DNA from: an uncultured Chlorobiota bacterium
GTDB taxonomy: Bacteria; Bacteroidota; Bacteroidia; Bacteroidales; JAADGE01
Assembly (NCBI GenBank): GCA_947311445.1
Contig: CAMZKV010000113.1
Coordinates: forward strand, 1 to 33,836
Reading direction: 5' to 3'
DNA: 33,836 nucleotides
The translations under genes were made by a program, and so were the position numbers. Shown piece after piece: positions 28,696 through 33,836 of this stretch. The notes beneath the pieces are model-generated. The model saw nothing but the letters and a program-made list of their open reading frames with translations. It had not been told where the DNA came from and ran no database searches. The stretch's first letter is position 1, and the number at the start of each line of letters is the position of its first letter.

Positions 28696-30714
28696 ATGAA
28701 AAAAGTTATATTCTTTTTATTTACTCTTTTTTTATTTTCAGCTTACTCGACATTTTCACAAACAATTGTTGGTACTACTCCTGAAAACAAAAACGTTATA
28801 TTAGAAGAGTTCACAGGAATACATTGCGGATATTGTCCACAAGGGCATGCAATTGCACAAGCAATTCAAGATGCTCATCCTAACGATGTTTTTTTAATAA
28901 ATATTCATACAGGAGGTTATGCCACTCCTAGTTCAGGAGAACCCGATTTTAGAACAAGTTTTGGATCATCAATTGCAGGACAATCAGGATTAGTTGGCTA
29001 CCCTGCCGGAACCGTAAACAGACACTTATTCCCTGGTTATCAGCAGGGTTCAGGAACTGCCCAAAGTAGATCAACTTGGTCAACTACTTCAAATATAGTT
29101 TTAAATGAAACTTCATATGTAAATGTTGGAGTTGAAGCTGAAATAAATGTTGATTCAAGAGAAATTACAGTTCATGTTGAAGCATATTATACAGGAAACA
29201 GTCCTGAAAGTACAAATTTATTAAATGTTGCTTTATTACAAGACAATACTCTAGGACCTCAATCCGGAGGAGGAGCCGGAAATAATTATGTACATATGCA
29301 CAGGCTTGTTCACATGATTACTGGCCAATGGGGAGACAATATTAACACAACTACATCAGGTACATTTATTGACAAATCATATACATACACTATTCCTGCA
29401 GATTACAGAGGGATTAATGCAATAATTCCAGACTTGAAAGTTGTTGCATTTATAACTGAAACTCATCAGGAAATAGCAAGCGGAAGTGGTTGTACTCCAA
29501 CTTATATTTTTTCTGGAGATAATAATGCAAAACTAAATACAGTTTCTTCAGATCCGACTTCTTGCGGAGCACCAATTTCTCCGAAAATAAACTTCTCTAA
29601 TTTAGGAAATAATGAAATAACCTCTCTGAATATTGAATACAGTATAAACGGAGGCACAGCAGCAAATTATACATGGACAGGCAATATCAATCCATTTGAA
29701 TCTGTTGATTTAGAACTTCCTGCTATTTCTTTTGCTCTACAAGCAACAAACACAATTAATATTACATTAGCCGACGATGACAACAATTCTGACAATACGG
29801 GATCAACAACATTTGATATTGCTGTTGAACCTAGCCACGTTATAACCTTAATTCTTAATTCAGGAAACAATGGTAGCACCTTAACATGGAATTTTAAGGA
29901 TATTTCAGGAAACATTATTCAATCAGGAGGACCATACTCTAATAATCAAACAGTTGTTGAAAACTTTATTTTCCCTCCCAATTGTTATGAGTTTAACATT
30001 ATGAACACCTCAGGAAATGGAAGTGGTGCTGTAAGATTGTCAGATGCAGAAGGTACTGAGTTTTATTTCACAAACGGTCAATACGGAGAGGGTGATAGAA
30101 TATCCTTTTCAACTTTTGTATCTGCTCCAATAATAAGCAACCAAAATTCCTATCCTATTAATGGAGATGAAGGAATACCATTAAACACTGAAATTACAAT
30201 AGCCTTCAACGAAGCTGTAAGAATGGTTAATAATGATTTAATTACAGATTTGTCTTTTATTAATATTATGCCTGTACCTCCAACAGGAGAAACAATTAGT
30301 TTTTCAGCTTCCATAAACAATGATAATGATGTTATTACAATTGTTCCTGATGAAGATTTACCAGAAAATACTTTTATAAGAGTAACTATTCCAAATTCAA
30401 TAATAGAAAATTTTTATGATGTAGAATATGCAGGAAGTTATACAACTTTTAAAACAAGTAGCTTAGTTGACATTTCAGATATGCAATCTAAAATTAAAAT
30501 ATATCCAAATCCTGTAAATAATATTATAACAATTAGTAATGCACTTGGTTCTTATGTTGAAATATTTGAAATATCTGGGAAATTATTATTTACTAAAAAA
30601 ATTACTTCTGCAAATCAACAACTTAACATTTCTAACATTGGCGAAGGAACTTATTTTATTAAAATAAAAAACAATAATAATACAATCACTAAAAAAATAG
30701 TTGTTCTAAAATAA
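28696..30714 (+). CDS. Omp28-related thioredoxin-fold protein with Ig-like domain and T9SS type A sorting domain (copy 1)
   Basis: 672 aa; signal peptide; NVILEEFTGIHCGYCPQGHAIAQ (CxxC), GYPAGTVNRH (cis-Pro-like loop), SYPINGDEGIPLNTEITIAFNEAVRM (Ig-like), C-terminal KIYPNPVNNIITISN...GTYFIKIKNNNNTITKKIVVLK. Confidence 0.88.
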   Translation: MKKVIFFLFTLFLFSAYSTFSQTIVGTTPENKNVILEEFTGIHCGYCPQGHAIAQAIQDAHPNDVFLINIHTGGYATPSSGEPDFRTSFGSSIAGQSGLVGYPAGTVNRHLFPGYQQGSGTAQSRSTWSTTSNIVLNETSYVNVGVEAEINVDSREITVHVEAYYTGNSPESTNLLNVALLQDNTLGPQSGGGAGNNYVHMHRLVHMITGQWGDNINTTTSGTFIDKSYTYTIPADYRGINAIIPDLKVVAFITETHQEIASGSGCTPTYIFSGDNNAKLNTVSSDPTSCGAPISPKINFSNLGNNEITSLNIEYSINGGTAANYTWTGNINPFESVDLELPAISFALQATNTINITLADDDNNSDNTGSTTFDIAVEPSHVITLILNSGNNGSTLTWNFKDISGNIIQSGGPYSNNQTVVENFIFPPNCYEFNIMNTSGNGSGAVRLSDAEGTEFYFTNGQYGEGDRISFSTFVSAPIISNQNSYPINGDEGIPLNTEITIAFNEAVRMVNNDLITDLSFINIMPVPPTGETISFSASINNDNDVITIVPDEDLPENTFIRVTIPNSIIENFYDVEYAGSYTTFKTSSLVDISDMQSKIKIYPNPVNNIITISNALGSYVEIFEISGKLLFTKKITSANQQLNISNIGEGTYFIKIKNNNNTITKKIVVLK

Positions 30715-30722
30715 ACAAAACA

Positions 30723-30758
30723 AAAAGTTGTTGACCCATTAATAGGTTGACAACTTTT
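30723..30758 (+). terminator. Hairpin with T-tract after Omp28 copy 1 (terminator or attenuator)
   Basis: AAAAGTTGTTGACC-CATTAATA-GGTTGACAACTTTT, imperfect 14-bp stem. Confidence 0.6.
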
Positions 30759-30784
30759 ATATTTATTCATTTAAAAAAAAAATT

Positions 30785-31489
30785 ATGAAAAAAAGTTTAT
30801 TATTTATAGTTTTAATTTCAATAATTTCATTTACTTACTCGCAAACATTTTCTGTTGCAAAATTAGACGAAACACCAATTAATGATAACGACATTATTAC
30901 GTTTAACAGTGTTGATGATGACGCAAACCTTGTAACAATTATAACAAATAACGGATCAAGTGCAATAAACCTAAATTTAGTTGCCGAAACAATAACAGGA
31001 ACAGCTGGCACTGATATGGAATTTTGTTTTGGGGCTTGCTTGTGGGGTATTACACAAGGAACAATTTACGGACCTCTCTCGATAGATGCAGGTGTTTCAA
31101 CAGGAGAATTAGAAGTTCATTTTCATAATCATAGTACAGAGAATGACATTATTACTTACACCTTTAAAATTTATGAAGATGGAAACGAATCTAATGCTTT
31201 TCATTTTACCTATAAATATGATGCAAATTATGTTGGTGTTAGCAATATTTCTAATAATAATATTTTTGTTTATCCAAACCCTGTAAAAGAAAAATTTACA
31301 GTTAAGCTAAACAGCTTAAATAATTCAGAGATTGTTTTAACAAATATTTTAGGAAGAGTTGTCTTAACGCAAAAATTACAAGAAAATAAAAATACTGTTG
31401 ATGTGTCAAAACTTTCAAATGGTGTTTATTTCTATTCAATAATAAATAACAATAAGATTATTGAAACAAAGAAATTAATAATTAAATAA
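30785..31489 (+). CDS. Small secreted protein with T9SS type A sorting domain
   Basis: 234 aa; signal peptide; FCFGACLWG Cys pair; C-terminal VYPNPVKEKFTVKLN...SNGVYFYSIINNNKIIETKKLIIK. Confidence 0.82.
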   Translation: MKKSLLFIVLISIISFTYSQTFSVAKLDETPINDNDIITFNSVDDDANLVTIITNNGSSAINLNLVAETITGTAGTDMEFCFGACLWGITQGTIYGPLSIDAGVSTGELEVHFHNHSTENDIITYTFKIYEDGNESNAFHFTYKYDANYVGVSNISNNNIFVYPNPVKEKFTVKLNSLNNSEIVLTNILGRVVLTQKLQENKNTVDVSKLSNGVYFYSIINNNKIIETKKLIIK

Positions 31490-31496
31490 TCTTATT

Positions 31497-33185
31497 ATGA
31501 AAGCAATATCTATTTTAGCATTATTATTTACATCATTTTTTGGTTTTTCTCAAACAATTGTTAGCACAAATATTGAAAACAAAAATGTGATTTTAGAAGA
31601 ATTTACAGGAATACATTGCGGATGGTGTCCACAAGGGCATATCACAGCACAAGGCATAATGGACAATCACCCTAATGATGTTTTTTTAATTAATATTCAC
31701 ACAGGTTATTACGCAAATCCAAGTGGAAGTGAACCCGATTTCAGAACTCCTTTTGGTAATGCAATTGCTAGTCAGTCTGGATTAACAGGATATCCTTCTG
31801 GTACAGTAAACAGGCATCTATTTTCCGGAAGTGCAACTGCCTTAGATAGAGGTCAATGGACGGGGGCATCAGATCAAATTTTAGCAGAACAGTCTTATGT
31901 AAACGTAGGTGTTGAAGCAACACTAAATCTTACAACCAGAGAATTAGCAGTGCATGTTGAAGCATATTATACAAATGATAGTCCTGAAAGTACAAACAAA
32001 CTAAATGTAGTTGTTCTTCAAGATTCCACACATGCATATCAAGCTAGTGGCGGTTCAAATTATAACCATATGCACAGATTGGTTCACATGATTACAGAAC
32101 AATGGGGTGAAGAAATAACAACAACATCTTCTGGAAGTTTTGTTGACAAATCATACATATACTCTATTCCTGCCGAGTACAATGGCATTCCTGTTGATTT
32201 AATGCATATGAAAGTTGTTGCCTTTATTTCAGAAAACAATCAAGAAATAATTTCAGGAAATGGGACATATCCTACTTATACGGGAGCAATAACTCAAAAT
32301 GATGCAGGTATTTCTGAAATACAAACTCCTAACGAAATATGTGAGAATGAAATTACACCAGTAATAAAAATAGTAAATACGGGACAAAATAATTTAACCT
32401 CATTGCAGTTTGAATATAGAATTAATACCGGCTCATTTCAAACTTATAATTGGAATGGAAATCTTGCGTATTCAAAAAGTCTTGATGTTGTTTTAGACCC
32501 AATAAATTTTACTTTATTTAACAATAATACTATTGATGTTATAGTCTCAAATCCTAATGGTTTTTCAGATGAAAATTACACAAACAATTCAATGTCTAAT
32601 AGTTTTAATGAAGCTTATAATTCCACAAATAGAGTTAGTCTAGAAATAAACCCTAATGGGTCTTTTGGTTTACCTTGGACATTAAAAGACAATTCGGGAA
32701 CAACAATATATAGTGGAACAGCATCAGGTTCAGATTTGGTAAACGAAATTTTTGAATTAACATTGGGAGAATGTTACACTTTTAACATTTCAAGTTCTTC
32801 TCACAATGGGATACCAGGTGATGGCTATTGTAAAATTACAGATAGTGACGGTTATATTATTTTCAGCATATTAGGAAATGAGTTTACAGATAATATTTTT
32901 ACTTTATTTAAAGCTACAACTGTTGCGTCTGTAAGTTTAAATAAAAGAAAAGAAATAACGATTTATCCAAACCCAACTAATAAATTAATTGTAATTGAAA
33001 ATTTAGTTAATAAAATTCAGAATATTGAAATTTTAGACATTTCTGGAAAAATTATTTTTTCAAAAGATTATAATAATGTATATAAAACTGAAATAAATAC
33101 AAGCAATTTTAATTCTGGAATATATTTTGTAAATATTGATATTGACAATGAAATTATCACAAAAAAAATATCAGTAATTAAATAA
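31497..33185 (+). CDS. Omp28-related thioredoxin-fold protein with T9SS type A sorting domain (copy 2)
   Basis: 562 aa; NVILEEFTGIHCGWCPQGHITAQ, GYPSGTVNRH, C-terminal TIYPNPTNKLIVIEN...SGIYFVNIDIDNEIITKKISVIK; extensive N-terminal identity with copy 1. Confidence 0.88.
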   Translation: MKAISILALLFTSFFGFSQTIVSTNIENKNVILEEFTGIHCGWCPQGHITAQGIMDNHPNDVFLINIHTGYYANPSGSEPDFRTPFGNAIASQSGLTGYPSGTVNRHLFSGSATALDRGQWTGASDQILAEQSYVNVGVEATLNLTTRELAVHVEAYYTNDSPESTNKLNVVVLQDSTHAYQASGGSNYNHMHRLVHMITEQWGEEITTTSSGSFVDKSYIYSIPAEYNGIPVDLMHMKVVAFISENNQEIISGNGTYPTYTGAITQNDAGISEIQTPNEICENEITPVIKIVNTGQNNLTSLQFEYRINTGSFQTYNWNGNLAYSKSLDVVLDPINFTLFNNNTIDVIVSNPNGFSDENYTNNSMSNSFNEAYNSTNRVSLEINPNGSFGLPWTLKDNSGTTIYSGTASGSDLVNEIFELTLGECYTFNISSSSHNGIPGDGYCKITDSDGYIIFSILGNEFTDNIFTLFKATTVASVSLNKRKEITIYPNPTNKLIVIENLVNKIQNIEILDISGKIIFSKDYNNVYKTEINTSNFNSGIYFVNIDIDNEIITKKISVIK

Positions 33186-33197
33186 AAAACAAATCAA

Positions 33198-33713
33198 ATG
33201 AAACGAATTACATTATTATTATTCAGCATTTTTTTTAGCGGGATAGTTTTTTCTCAAAAAACATTAAACAAATTACCATCAATTGATATAAAAACATTAA
33301 CAGGTGAAACTTTTAACACTTCCAAAATAACAAATGAAGGTCCTATTTTTTTAAGTTTTTGGGCAACATGGTGTAAACCCTGCATTAAAGAACTTATTGC
33401 AATTGATGAAAATTATATTGATTGGCAAGAAGAAACAGGACTAAAAGTTTATGCAATATCAATTGATGACACAAAAAGCATGAGTAGAGTTGCTCCGTTT
33501 GTAAATGGAAGAGCATGGGAATTTGAAGTGCTTTTAGATGCAAACAGTGATTTTAAAAGAGCTATGAATGTAATTAATGTTCCACATTCTTTTATTCTAG
33601 ATAAAACAGGAAAAATTGTTTGGCAACATACATCATATTCCCCAGGCGATGAAGACGAAATTTATGAAATATTAAAAAAACTATCTGCAGGAGAAGAAGT
33701 TAATCATAAATAA
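33198..33713 (+). CDS. TlpA/ResA-like thiol-disulfide oxidoreductase
   Basis: 171 aa; signal peptide; FLSFWATWCKPCIKELIAID, VPHSFILDKTGKIVWQHTSYSPGDEDEIYEILKKLSAGEE. Confidence 0.92.
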   Translation: MKRITLLLFSIFFSGIVFSQKTLNKLPSIDIKTLTGETFNTSKITNEGPIFLSFWATWCKPCIKELIAIDENYIDWQEETGLKVYAISIDDTKSMSRVAPFVNGRAWEFEVLLDANSDFKRAMNVINVPHSFILDKTGKIVWQHTSYSPGDEDEIYEILKKLSAGEEVNHK

Positions 33714-33718
33714 AATAT

Positions 33719-33743
33719 TAAGCCGTAATTAACGGCTTTTTTA
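33719..33743 (+). terminator. Intrinsic terminator after tlpA-like gene
   Basis: TAAGCCGTAATTAACGGCTTTTTT; short GC-containing stem followed by T-tract, inside the spacer of the inverted repeat. Confidence 0.75.
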
Positions 33744-33758
33744 ATTTAACAAATTATT

Positions 33759-33836
33759 TTATTTATGATTAACTTCTTCTCCTGCAGATAGTTTTTTTAA
33801 TATTTCATAAATTTCGTCTTCATAGCCTGGGGAATA
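33759..33836 (-). CDS. Partial 3' end of a second, convergent TlpA-like gene (runs off the right edge)
   Basis: Minus-strand translation YSPGYEDEIYEILKKLSAGEEVNHK-stop, identical to the C-terminus of 33198-33713 except D to Y. Confidence 0.7.
   Translation of the reverse strand, partial: YSPGYEDEIYEILKKLSAGEEVNHK

Larger units (their letters stand above)
33636..33836. repeat. Inverted repeat: arms 33636-33717 and 33755-33836 (82 bp each, 1 mismatch) around a 37-bp spacer
   Basis: Reverse complement of 33755-33836 equals 33636-33717 except position 33648 G (partner 33824 A). Confidence 0.95.

Overview
AT-rich window that reads as a Bacteroidetes chromosome: T9SS C-terminal sorting domains, Bacteroidetes-type TAnnTTTG promoter motifs, and GH3, HU-CCDC81/SPOR, Omp28 and 7TM-DISM families. 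Coding density is high. Gene order: (-) 5' part of a large exported protein running off the left edge; valS; a Y1/IS200-like (RAYT-type) transposase flanked by two near-identical ~200-bp hairpin-rich repeats; manC; (-) a cNMP-binding-domain/aspartate ammonia-lyase fusion and (-) a helix-hairpin-helix exported protein; two tandem paralogous 7TM/GAF/SpoIIE phosphatases; an exported protein; an OmpH/Skp-like protein; (-) a HU-CCDC81/SPOR membrane protein; galE; a family-10-like glycosyl hydrolase; (-) a vWA-like/FHA protein; a TetR regulator plus a DUF1295-like membrane protein; an SpmA/SpmB fusion; (-) an orphan exported protein and a GH3 family enzyme; an outer-membrane barrel; and a terminal cluster of two Omp28-like thioredoxin-fold T9SS cargo proteins, a small T9SS cargo and a TlpA oxidoreductase. 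The most notable observations are: (1) an 82-bp inverted repeat at the right edge showing that a second tlpA 3' end lies convergently on the minus strand, with one nonsynonymous difference; (2) the transposase and its repeat pair, which places the same structured leader upstream of both tnpA and manC; (3) a 22-bp TetR operator overlapping a promoter -7 element; (4) the cNMP-aspartase fusion; (5) a duplicated secreted thioredoxin-like (Omp28) cluster. No CRISPR array, tRNA, rRNA or clear defence system was seen. All family calls come from reading motifs; no database search was run.
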